Assembly (NCBI GenBank): GCA_016934645.1
Contig: JAFGSL010000219.1
Span: forward strand, 1 to 13,072
Source of the DNA: Anaerolineae bacterium
GTDB lineage: Bacteria > Chloroflexota > Anaerolineae > B4-G1 > SLSP01
DNA: 13,072 nt
Direction of reading: 5' to 3'
A program made the translations under genes and the position numbers. Positions 1 through 6,720 of this stretch are shown here, in pieces. Below the pieces are notes generated by a model. The model was not told where the DNA came from. It made no database searches and worked only from the letters and a program-made list of their open reading frames with translations. Positions within the stretch are counted from its first letter, which is position 1. Every line of letters begins with the position of its first letter.

Positions 1-1
1 G

Positions 2-622
2 GTCTATCGCTGCCAGGGACGTATCGCGCAGGCAAGGCAATCCTACAGTCACACTCTAAACATCGCACAAGAAAGCGGGATAACGTATGGCGTTGCCCTG
101 ATGGAGAACAACTTGGCTGCGCTGGCGCTGATGGAGCGCCAGCTCGTCGAAGCGCAAGAGCGCCTCGACCGGGCCGAGGGGCTTTTCGCCCAGTTAGGAT
201 CGACGACGATGCTACCCGAACTCCTGCGCTATCGTGGCGCGCTCGCGCTGCTACGCGAGCAGCGTGAGGAAGCCCTCAAGTATGCCGAAGATTCCCTCCA
301 GGCCGCAGATGCGCAAGGAGACCGGCAAGAAGCTTGCCGCACGCACCGGCTGCTAACAGAGATCTACCTCGTCCTGGGACAATGCGACGCTGCGAAGGCC
401 ACCCTCGAACAGGCTCTCAGCATCGCCAAAGCCAACCAGGATCGCTACAGCGAGGCGCAAGCGATATTGACACAAGCGAAGTGGTATTACCAGTGCGCAC
501 AACCGGATACGGCGATCGAACACCTCCATACTGCCATCGACACGTTTACGGCCCTCGGTGCGCGATGGGATCTGAACCAGGCCAAAACCCTGTTGAAAGC
601 CTGGCAAGCGAATTCAACGTAA
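2..622 (+). CDS. TPR-repeat protein, C-terminal part (5' end outside window)
   Basis: The frame is open from base 2 to the TAA at 620-622 with no stop, so the gene starts upstream of the window; the ATG at 101 is internal. About 206 residues are visible. They consist of helix-turn-helix pairs of TPR type, with repeated A-x-x-x-Y/L and G/A-x-x-x-A-x-x-x-L-x-x-A-L patterns, for example EEALKYAEDSLQAADAQGD, then a block with AKATLEQALSIAKANQD, then DTAIEHLHTAIDTFTALGA. The ending (FTALGARWDLNQAKTLL) is typical of the TPR tails of large bacterial signal-transduction ATPases of the MalT/LuxR, SARP/AfsR or adenylate-cyclase type. TPRs mediate protein contacts; the effector domain would lie upstream and cannot be seen. 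The next gene begins 89 bases later on the same strand, so co-transcription with the secreted peptidase is possible. The TPR call is good; the parent family is a guess. Confidence 0.8.
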   Translation, partial: VYRCQGRIAQARQSYSHTLNIAQESGITYGVALMENNLAALALMERQLVEAQERLDRAEGLFAQLGSTTMLPELLRYRGALALLREQREEALKYAEDSLQAADAQGDRQEACRTHRLLTEIYLVLGQCDAAKATLEQALSIAKANQDRYSEAQAILTQAKWYYQCAQPDTAIEHLHTAIDTFTALGARWDLNQAKTLLKAWQANST

Positions 623-662
623 AAATATGTCAAGCGGTATGCAACGGAGTGTTCTTAGCTCT

Positions 663-694
663 GCTGATTTGTTGATTTTTTGATTTGCTGATTT
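663..694 (+). repeat. Four tandem octamers (KYTGATTT) in the leader of the peptidase gene
   Basis: Four adjacent 8-nt units are GCTGATTT, GTTGATTT, TTTGATTT and GCTGATTT. They differ only at the first two bases. They fill the AT-rich spacer between the TPR gene and the peptidase gene and stop 6 bases before its Shine-Dalgarno. This is one of several unrelated short tandem repeats found in the spacers of this window. Confidence 0.8.
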
Positions 695-700
695 TTCGAG

Positions 701-706
701 AGGAGG
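701..706 (+). promoter_or_regulatory. Shine-Dalgarno (AGGAGG) that fixes the peptidase start at 712
   Basis: A perfect AGGAGG lies 5 bases before the ATG at 712. This ATG is followed by a basic, then hydrophobic signal peptide. The TTG at 685 in the same frame would place the Shine-Dalgarno inside the coding region, so it is rejected as the start. Confidence 0.85.
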
Positions 707-711
707 CGGCA

Positions 712-3700
712 ATGAAATCCAAGGTTTATTTGTGCATCCTGACCATAATAGGTGCAATCCCGATGCTCGTTCTGCTGCTGTCGATGACATCGCCTACCCC
801 CGTCTTAACCGCACCCTCCGCAGCTCCGGAACTCCAAGAAGCCCCGGACAACCCGAACAACACCCCCGTAGGCTTTACAGCGTTTTCTATACCTGGCGAA
901 TATCTACTCTACGCAGAATGCTCCGTTCCCTACTTTACGACTGAGCCTGACAAACTCCCGACCAGTATCCATATCATGAACACCAGTGAGTACAGTGAAA
1001 GCAACATCATCCTGTCGCTGTGGGATGTAGAAGGTGCTGTAAGAGCGCCAGTTGAGATTCCTCGCACCATCCCGCCACTCGGCAGCAGCAGCATCACACC
1101 GCAGGATATTGCCGATGCCCTGTTGGGGACCGGCATCACCGAAGGGACAGGCTGGATTAGCAGCGACCAGATCATCGCGTGTTTGGTCAAGGCAACGCCT
1201 GGTGATGGTTCCCCCGAATATCTGGCCGCTTACACGCCCCTCATTGTTGAAAGCCAAATCGTCTTCCCGTGGGTTGGCAGCCCGCGAGCGGATTTGACCC
1301 CACGCATCTATCTGCAAAACGCCAACGCTTACACCGAAAACATCAGCATCAACTTTGGGTCCGGTGGCACAAGTCGCTATACAGACGTCCTCACACTCGC
1401 ACCCTTTGAGCTGTTTATCTACGATCCCATAGCGCAGGGACATCTGACAGCCGCAGAAAGCGGGACGTTTATCGCCGAACTCCCTGAGAATCCACTCGCA
1501 GGCTATATGGCGGTGCTGGATTCCAACGGCGCTACCGTTGAAACCTGGGAAGGGGCCGGCGGGTACAGCGCCAGTTATCGTTTGGTTGTGCCCAGGGTGC
1601 TGAATCGCTCTGACCAAATCTACAGCCAGGTCTGGCTCGGGCAAACCGAACCAGCCTCCTTTGGTGGCGACTCATCCATCGCTTACCAGCGTGTTGGGGA
1701 TGGCCTGGTCGTCAGTCAGACCACCGGTTTGATTTTTCCCTATATGACGCAATCCAACCTACCCATCCCTGACGCGCCCTGGGCTGGAGCAATGGACATT
1801 TCGTCAATGGATATGAACTATCCAACCTTCGCGGGCACAGTCATAGAGCGACTCTACGGTGATGCGCCAGGCCAAGATCTGGGTGGGTACGGCGCTTTAA
1901 GCATTTATGATTGGCAAACCATGTCCTCGGTCTACTTGCCCGCCATTCACCGCCATCCCGATCACGCGACTTATTACTGGGTCCACAACCCCAGCGAATA
2001 CGATGTCACTTTCACGTTGATAATCTTCAACAATGCCGGCATACAAAAAGCCGCCCGTGTGCAAACGCTCGCGCCCCATACCAGCGTTTATTGGGACCAG
2101 GCGGCCATGGAGGAATTCGGCCTGACTTTCGACGGCACCGGCAAAATTCTCCTCGAAGAGACAGCAGGGTCGATCATGGTTGGTGGCGGCGAACGCCTCC
2201 TGCCGCCTACCGAACCGCCATTGGATCCCTACGAATACAACAACACGTACGACACCGCAACGCCGCTCGACCTTCCTGCCGACATCACCGCCGCCATTGG
2301 CTGGCGAGGAGACAAAGATTGGTACAGCTTTGAGATTGCTGAACCCTCACTGCTCACCGTAACATTGCACGACCTCCCGGAGGACTATGAGCTCATCGTC
2401 GCGCCGGATCCGAGTCTATTGCCCGAACTGCCTGCCGGACAGGATCTGAGCGCACTGGATGACCCGGTCGCTACCAATGAGGAGGGCGGCATCGAGAGCG
2501 CCGGTGGTTGGTCAGCGATTGGCGGTTGGTCGGCGATTGGCGGTTGGTCGGCCATCGGCGGCTGGTCGGCCATTGGCGGTTGGTCCGCCATCGGTGGTTG
2601 GTCGGCCATTGGCGGCTGGTCCGCCATCGGCGGCTGGTCGGCCATTTCCTCGAATCCCTACACGGAGACCGAACAAGTGCGTGTGGTCGCCCTGTATCCG
2701 GGAACCTATTACGCCATCGTGCTGCCCACCGACGGTGCAGCCTACACCGACCGGCCATATAGTTTATCGGTAGAAGCATCGCCACTGTCGCTTCCTGGCT
2801 GCACGTGGACGCCGAACTATCCTATCGGGATGCTGTCCACAGAGATCTACACCGGCGCCAGCGTCACGCTGGCAACGCCCCCACTCACCTTGATCCTCTA
2901 CAACCCCACCCGGCTGGCACAAACGTACGGTCTGGCGCAAACGACACTCGTGACCGAGGCACTCCACCTCCTCGCCGACGCCCCTAACGTGCGCGGCATC
3001 CTCTATCCGCTCGAAAGTAACCCGATCGTGGACGACCACTACACCTTATGGAACAACAACTACTGCAACGTCCAAATCGCCAACCAACTGGTCCAGGCCA
3101 TCCGGGAGGAGGTCGTGGCTCCGGCCTTGCTGAACCCGGTCAACCAACAGGAGATCAGATACGTCGTCGTCGTGGGCAGCGACGAGCAAATCCCCTTCTA
3201 CCGGCAGAAAGATTTCGCCGCCATCGCCAACGAACGCGAATTCGGGATGACTGGCTATGCGGGATCGGCAGTGGGTGCAGCCACCCGGCTGGGATTCTAC
3301 TTTACCGACGATGCCTACGGCACGTTATCCGGCATGGAACTGGGGTACCGTGGACAATACTTCTGGCGTCCTTTGCAAGCTACCGGGCGACTGGTCGAAA
3401 CACCGGAGGACATTGAATTGACGATCAATGTGTTCCTGGAAAATGCGGGTGTTCTATACTCTAGCACCGCCCTCGTCACCGGCTATGACTTCCTCGCCGA
3501 TTCCTCCAGCGCCATCGCCGGATGGCTTGGTGCAATGCATTTCCCATCCTTCCCCAGCACATTGATCAATGACACGTGGACCGCCGACGACCTGCGTGCC
3601 GAATGGACGGATCGCAACACCGTCCCAGACCTGGTCGCCGTCAACGCCCACTTTGAGCACTGGGCTGCGCTACCCGCCAGCACGACAACAATGGCGGATC

Positions 3701-4998
3701 TGTTCTTCAACACCGACATCGTCAGTGCAAATACCTCAATCGCCGGCAGCGTCGCCTGGTCGATGGGATGCCACGCAGGGTATAGTGTTCCTGACGCCGC
3801 CGTTCCCTTCACTCATACACGGACCTCACCGGACTTTCCCCAAGCACTTGTCTCCAAAGGCGCTACGTGGGTTGCCAACACCGGCTACGGTTACGGAACC
3901 GACGATGGCATCGCCGGCTCGGAGCGCCTGATGGTCTACCTGACCCAGGAATTGGGCCGTCACCCCGGTGTACCCATCGGGATGGCGCTCCGCAATGCCA
4001 AACTTCGGTACTTGCAGGGGCTGCCCCACGGCGGGTTGACACCTTACGATGCCAAATCCATCCTGGAAGCCGCGCTTTACGGGCTGCCGATGTACGCGGT
4101 CGACGTGCCAAATACCCTCGACGCGCTCGACTTTGTCCCCCCCATCACCAGCACGCAGGTCGCCACCCTCCCCCTGAGCTTCAATCTCCTGGCGCAATAC
4201 GTCTACGTCACACCCGAACTACACGAACAGACCGGCAATGCCGGTAACTTCTACAGCATCGGGGCTGACGACCTCTGGACGCACGGAACAACCGGGCGGC
4301 CTTTGCTGCCCTCAGCCGCCGTCCAGCTCCCGCCGTTACCCGATGGAGAATACTGGATGCCGCGTGGCGTCCTGCTCAGGTCGGCGAACCTGACGCCTGT
4401 CGAAGGGATGGATCCGGTCATCACGCGCCCGCTGACGGATACAAAGCAGGCCGAACCGCCGTTGAATGCAGGCCTGGGCTGGTCATCGCCTCAACTGTTC
4501 ACCGTCAACGCCTTCGAGGATGGTCCAAACAGCATTGCCGGAACTTTCGCGCTCTACAACGCGGGGAGCGGTGAATTGCGGTTAGTCTCGCATGCTCTCA
4601 TCGATATCCTCTACACTCGCCCGTGGAACGAAGACTTCTCTTCACCGCGCATCCTCACCGCTCAGGCCTTGCGGATCACGGGATCACCTACGGTTACCCT
4701 GGAAGCAACCGCCGAAGACTCCGAAGGCGCTGTCAGACAATTTTTCTTCACCTTCATCACGCCGGATCGCATCTGGAGCATTTCCTTGAATCGTGACCCC
4801 AACGATCCAGCCGGGCAGCATTGGACAGGCATCGCGGAAGATATTCCCCCCAACGCACGCTACGTTTTGCAGGCCGTGGACGAAGCCGGTAACGTTGCCA
4901 TGGCGATGAACAAAGGCGAGTATATCCCGCTGAACAGCGAGATCAGATTCGTCTATCTGCCCGTCGTGCTACGAAATGGCAACGGCATGAACCGATAA
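712..4998 (+). CDS. Secreted clan-CD (C25/gingipain-like) cysteine peptidase with PPC domain and GGWSAI repeats
   Basis: 1428 residues. A signal peptide is visible (MKSKVYLCILTIIGAIPM, then more hydrophobic residues, about 1-37). Residues 60-500 hold four similar beta units, each starting near a Pro (P73, P186, P294, P410) followed by strands such as SIHIMNTSEY, RIYLQNANAY and YYWVHNPSEY. Residues 504-690 resemble a bacterial pre-peptidase C-terminal (PPC) domain (DPYEYNNTYDTATPL, GDKDWYSFEI, GTYYAIVLPTDG), interrupted at 598-645 by eight GGWSAI hexapeptides. From about 758 a caspase-like peptidase core follows: YVVVVGSDEQIPFYR, then DLVAVNAHFEHW with candidate catalytic His980, and SVAWSMGCHAGYSVPD with candidate Cys1020, then NTGYGYG. 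This His...Cys order is that of gingipain-type C25 peptidases, although gingipains have HG where this protein has HF. After about 1140 come beta-rich domains including an Ig-like one (VDEAGNVAM), and the protein ends in VYLPVVLRNGNGMNR. It probably acts outside the cell; substrate unknown. The domain calls rest on motif recognition. Confidence 0.82.
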   Translation: MKSKVYLCILTIIGAIPMLVLLLSMTSPTPVLTAPSAAPELQEAPDNPNNTPVGFTAFSIPGEYLLYAECSVPYFTTEPDKLPTSIHIMNTSEYSESNIILSLWDVEGAVRAPVEIPRTIPPLGSSSITPQDIADALLGTGITEGTGWISSDQIIACLVKATPGDGSPEYLAAYTPLIVESQIVFPWVGSPRADLTPRIYLQNANAYTENISINFGSGGTSRYTDVLTLAPFELFIYDPIAQGHLTAAESGTFIAELPENPLAGYMAVLDSNGATVETWEGAGGYSASYRLVVPRVLNRSDQIYSQVWLGQTEPASFGGDSSIAYQRVGDGLVVSQTTGLIFPYMTQSNLPIPDAPWAGAMDISSMDMNYPTFAGTVIERLYGDAPGQDLGGYGALSIYDWQTMSSVYLPAIHRHPDHATYYWVHNPSEYDVTFTLIIFNNAGIQKAARVQTLAPHTSVYWDQAAMEEFGLTFDGTGKILLEETAGSIMVGGGERLLPPTEPPLDPYEYNNTYDTATPLDLPADITAAIGWRGDKDWYSFEIAEPSLLTVTLHDLPEDYELIVAPDPSLLPELPAGQDLSALDDPVATNEEGGIESAGGWSAIGGWSAIGGWSAIGGWSAIGGWSAIGGWSAIGGWSAIGGWSAISSNPYTETEQVRVVALYPGTYYAIVLPTDGAAYTDRPYSLSVEASPLSLPGCTWTPNYPIGMLSTEIYTGASVTLATPPLTLILYNPTRLAQTYGLAQTTLVTEALHLLADAPNVRGILYPLESNPIVDDHYTLWNNNYCNVQIANQLVQAIREEVVAPALLNPVNQQEIRYVVVVGSDEQIPFYRQKDFAAIANEREFGMTGYAGSAVGAATRLGFYFTDDAYGTLSGMELGYRGQYFWRPLQATGRLVETPEDIELTINVFLENAGVLYSSTALVTGYDFLADSSSAIAGWLGAMHFPSFPSTLINDTWTADDLRAEWTDRNTVPDLVAVNAHFEHWAALPASTTTMADLFFNTDIVSANTSIAGSVAWSMGCHAGYSVPDAAVPFTHTRTSPDFPQALVSKGATWVANTGYGYGTDDGIAGSERLMVYLTQELGRHPGVPIGMALRNAKLRYLQGLPHGGLTPYDAKSILEAALYGLPMYAVDVPNTLDALDFVPPITSTQVATLPLSFNLLAQYVYVTPELHEQTGNAGNFYSIGADDLWTHGTTGRPLLPSAAVQLPPLPDGEYWMPRGVLLRSANLTPVEGMDPVITRPLTDTKQAEPPLNAGLGWSSPQLFTVNAFEDGPNSIAGTFALYNAGSGELRLVSHALIDILYTRPWNEDFSSPRILTAQALRITGSPTVTLEATAEDSEGAVRQFFFTFITPDRIWSISLNRDPNDPAGQHWTGIAEDIPPNARYVLQAVDEAGNVAMAMNKGEYIPLNSEIRFVYLPVVLRNGNGMNR
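2503..2646 (+). repeat. Eight 18-bp tandem repeats encoding GGWSAI
   Basis: Eight back-to-back 18-nt units start at 2503, 2521, 2539, 2557, 2575, 2593, 2611 and 2629. Each encodes Gly-Gly-Trp-Ser-Ala-Ile. Every difference between units is at a third codon position (GGT/GGC, TCA/TCG/TCC, GCG/GCC, ATT/ATC), and units 4 and 8 are identical. The tract lies within the PPC-like domain of the secreted peptidase. Confidence 0.97.
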
Positions 4999-5008
4999 CA
5001 ATTTCGAC

Positions 5009-5062
5009 CACGAATCTTCACGAATCAACACCAATTTTAATTTCTATTCGTGAAAATTCGTG
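5009..5062. repeat. Inverted repeat (17-nt arms, 16/17 paired) between peptidase and npdG
   Basis: The left arm CACGAATCTTCACGAAT (5009-5025) is the reverse complement of ATTCGTGAAAATTCGTG (5046-5062) with one mismatch and a 20-nt AT-rich loop. Each arm is itself built from two copies of a roughly 10-nt unit (CACGAATCWW and its complement). It lies 10 bases after the peptidase stop codon and could act as a transcript 3' end, but no T-tract follows, so I call it a repeat rather than a terminator. Confidence 0.8.
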
Positions 5063-5081
5063 TAGGTTCATGGTTCACTAT

Positions 5082-5133
5082 CGACTACAAGACTATCGAC
5101 TACGAGACTAATGACTATCAGACTATTTTGGAG
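5082..5133 (+). repeat. Tandem GACTA repeat ending in the npdG Shine-Dalgarno
   Basis: Six consecutive units of 7-8 nt share the core GACTA: CGACTACA, AGACTAT, CGACTACG, AGACTAA, TGACTATC and AGACTATT. TTGGAGG follows directly (GGAGG at 5130-5134) and serves as the Shine-Dalgarno for the GTG at 5142. The last three units plus TTGGAG are nearly repeated at 12709-12738 in front of an unrelated gene. Confidence 0.85.
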
Positions 5134-5141
5134 GACTAAAC

Positions 5142-5804
5142 GTGACACAACAGTACACCATCGCCATCCTTGGCGGGACGGGCAACGAAGGGCCCGGCCT
5201 CGCCATGCGCTGGGCCAAGGCCGGGCACACCGTCATCATCGGTTCGCGGGAGTCTGAAAAGGCACAGCGCATCGCCGGCGAGATCAACGCAAAACTCGGC
5301 GCAGACCTTGTCAGCGGCATGACAAACGTCGACGCCGCGTACACCTGTGACGTCGCCGTGCTGACCGTGCCTTACACCGCACAGAACGCTCTACTGGAAA
5401 CCCTCACCGGCGCGTTGCAAGGTAAAACGCTGATCAACGTCAACGTGGCGATGAAGCCTCCCAAGGTCGCCCGGGTCTACATCCCACCCGAAGGCTCAGC
5501 CTCCGAGCAAGCCCAGGCCATCCTCGGCTCCGGCGTGGACGTCATCGCCGCGTTCCAGAACGTCGGCGCGCACACACTGGAAGACCCCGATCACCCCATC
5601 GCGTGTGACGTGCTCGTCTGCGGCGACAAAAAGGCGGCCAAAGCGGTCGCCATCCAACTCGCCGAGGACATCGGCACGCGTGGCATCGACGCCGGGGCAC
5701 TGGTCAACGCCAAGGTCGTCGAGGGGCTGACCTCGATCCTGATCGGCATCAACATCCGCTACAAAGTGCCGGGATCGGGCATCCGCATCACCGGGTTGCC
5801 ATGA
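5142..5804 (+). CDS. npdG: NADPH-dependent F420 reductase (F420H2:NADP+ oxidoreductase)
   Basis: 220 residues, cytoplasmic. The family transfers hydride between NADP(H) and coenzyme F420, linking the F420 pool to the NADP pool. The N-terminus is a Rossmann strand with GGTGNEG (residues 11-17), the hallmark of the Fno/NpdG family. It is followed by GHTVIIGSRE, whose GSR (34-36) after the second strand fits binding of the NADPH 2'-phosphate. The central part has the expected hydrophobic strands (CDVAVLTVPY; KTLINVNVAM). The C-terminus ends in GSGIRITGLP, as in full-length members, so the gene looks complete. The GTG start at 5142 is supported by GGAGG seven bases upstream and by the alignment of the glycine-rich loop near the N-terminus. 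cofE follows 61 bases downstream and an LLM-family oxidoreductase after that, which supports an F420 role. Confidence 0.93.
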   Translation: MTQQYTIAILGGTGNEGPGLAMRWAKAGHTVIIGSRESEKAQRIAGEINAKLGADLVSGMTNVDAAYTCDVAVLTVPYTAQNALLETLTGALQGKTLINVNVAMKPPKVARVYIPPEGSASEQAQAILGSGVDVIAAFQNVGAHTLEDPDHPIACDVLVCGDKKAAKAVAIQLAEDIGTRGIDAGALVNAKVVEGLTSILIGINIRYKVPGSGIRITGLP

Positions 5805-5805
5805 A

Positions 5806-5833
5806 GCAAGAAGCAGGATGCAAGATGCAGAAA
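5806..5833 (+). repeat. Four tandem heptamers (GCARGAW-like) after npdG
   Basis: Adjacent 7-nt units GCAAGAA, GCAGGAT, GCAAGAT and GCAGAAA begin one base after the npdG stop codon. They occupy the first half of the 61-base npdG-cofE spacer. Confidence 0.8.
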
Positions 5834-5839
5834 CCGAAT

Positions 5840-5867
5840 CTCTTAGCTCTTAACTCGCAACTCGCAT
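5840..5867 (+). repeat. Four tandem heptamers (CTCKYAR-like) running into the cofE start codon
   Basis: Units CTCTTAG, CTCTTAA, CTCGCAA and CTCGCAT are contiguous. The last two bases of the fourth unit are the A and T of the cofE ATG at 5866. No Shine-Dalgarno is visible between the repeat and the start, so translation of cofE may be leaderless or coupled, or may depend on the repeat itself. Confidence 0.8.
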
Positions 5868-6633
5868 GACCACACCACAAATCGCGCTTTATGCCCTGCC
5901 GGGCATCCCCAATGTTCAAGCCGGGGATGACGTGGCGAGCCTCATTCTCGACGCGCTAAAACGGGCGGAACTCACACTCGTCGATGGCGACGTGGTGGTC
6001 GTCACCCAGAAAATCGTCTCCAAGGCCGAAGGCTGCGCTGTGAAACTGGCCGACGTTGCGCCGTCGCCGGAAGCACAGGCTCTCGCCGTCGCCGCTGACA
6101 AAGACCCTCGCCTCGTCGAAGTCATCCTACGCGGGTCGCGGAGCGTCGTGCGCCAACGCGAAGGCACACTGATTATGGAGACACAGCACGGCTGGATCTG
6201 CGCCAACGCCGGCGTGGATCGCTCCAACGTCTCCGGCCCCGACGGCGAGATTGCGCTCATGTTGCCGGTTGATCCCGACGCCTCGGCGCAACGTATCCGC
6301 GACGGGCTGATAGCCGCAACCGGCGCGGACGTCGCCGTCATCATCACGGACACGCACGGGCGTGCCTGGCGTCTGGGCACGGTCAACGTAGCACTGGGCG
6401 TCGCCGGGATGCTGCCCATCGCCGATTTACGCGGGCAGCCGGATATGGTCGGCTACACGCTACGCGTCACCACCGTCGCCCGCGCCGACGAGCTGGCCGC
6501 CGCGGCGGGCCTCGTCACCGGGCAAGCGGCAGAGGGGCTCCCCGTCGTCATCATCCGCGGCGCAGATTACCCGCGCGGTGACGGCCTCGCTACAGATATG
6601 CAGCGCCCGGTCGAAAAAGACTTATTCAGATAG
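5866..6633 (+). CDS. cofE: Coenzyme F420-0:L-glutamate ligase
   Basis: 255 residues, close to the roughly 250 of archaeal CofE and of the N-terminal half of mycobacterial FbiB. The family uses GTP to add gamma-linked glutamates to F420-0, producing F420-1 and longer tails. Recognisable blocks in order are LPGIPNVQAGDD (11-22), DGDVVVVTQKIVSKAEG (40-56), WICANAGVDRSNV (110-122), and TDTHGRAWRLGTVNVALGVAG (161-181), which carries the conserved D-x-H-G-R-x-W-R segment. There is no fused FbiB-type nitroreductase domain, so this is the stand-alone CofE form. The ATG at 5866 fits the family N-terminus although it has no Shine-Dalgarno and lies inside a heptamer repeat. It is in line with npdG upstream and an LLM oxidoreductase downstream. 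The other F420 genes (cofC, cofD, cofG/H) are not in this window. Confidence 0.93.
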   Translation: MTTPQIALYALPGIPNVQAGDDVASLILDALKRAELTLVDGDVVVVTQKIVSKAEGCAVKLADVAPSPEAQALAVAADKDPRLVEVILRGSRSVVRQREGTLIMETQHGWICANAGVDRSNVSGPDGEIALMLPVDPDASAQRIRDGLIAATGADVAVIITDTHGRAWRLGTVNVALGVAGMLPIADLRGQPDMVGYTLRVTTVARADELAAAAGLVTGQAAEGLPVVIIRGADYPRGDGLATDMQRPVEKDLFR

Positions 6634-6639
6634 AATTCA

Positions 6640-6702
6640 GACAGGATTGACAAGATTAACAGGATTTTCTTTTCCATCCTGTTAATCCTGTAAATCCTGT
6701 CA
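6640..6702. repeat. Palindromic array of 9-mers between cofE and the LLM gene
   Basis: Three 9-nt units (ACAGGATTG, ACAAGATTA, ACAGGATTT; 6641-6667) face three complementary ones (ATCCTGTTA, ATCCTGTAA, ATCCTGTCA; 6676-6702). The arms 6640-6665 and 6676-6701 pair at 24 of 26 positions around a 10-nt loop. An A7 run (6702-6708) and the Shine-Dalgarno AGGAGGT of the next gene (6710-6716) follow. There is no T-tract on the + strand, so a classical terminator for cofE is unlikely. The hairpin would lie at the immediate 5' edge of the LLM translation start. Confidence 0.85.
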
Positions 6703-6720
6703 AAAAAACAGGAGGTAACT

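Noticed and set aside
685..711. In-frame TTG start for the peptidase
   Set aside because: It falls in the octamer repeat and would place the AGGAGG inside the gene; the ATG at 712 starts a clean signal peptide.
904..1644. 246-codon open frame on the minus strand
   Set aside because: It lies wholly inside the peptidase gene, has no ribosome site or recognisable protein features, and is explained by GC-rich codon use on the other strand.
2385..2645. Minus-strand reading frame with repeated MADQPP
   Set aside because: It is the complement of the GGWSAI tract; the + strand frame is part of a 1428-codon gene with a signal peptide and recognisable domains, so the reverse frame is a shadow.
5009..5062. 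Rho-independent terminator after the peptidase
   Set aside because: The stem is AT-rich with a 20-nt loop and no T-tract; its internal 10-mer structure fits the local repeat pattern better.
5082..5133. CRISPR-like array
   Set aside because: Units are only 7-8 nt without spacers; this is a short tandem repeat. The same applies to all the other arrays in the window.
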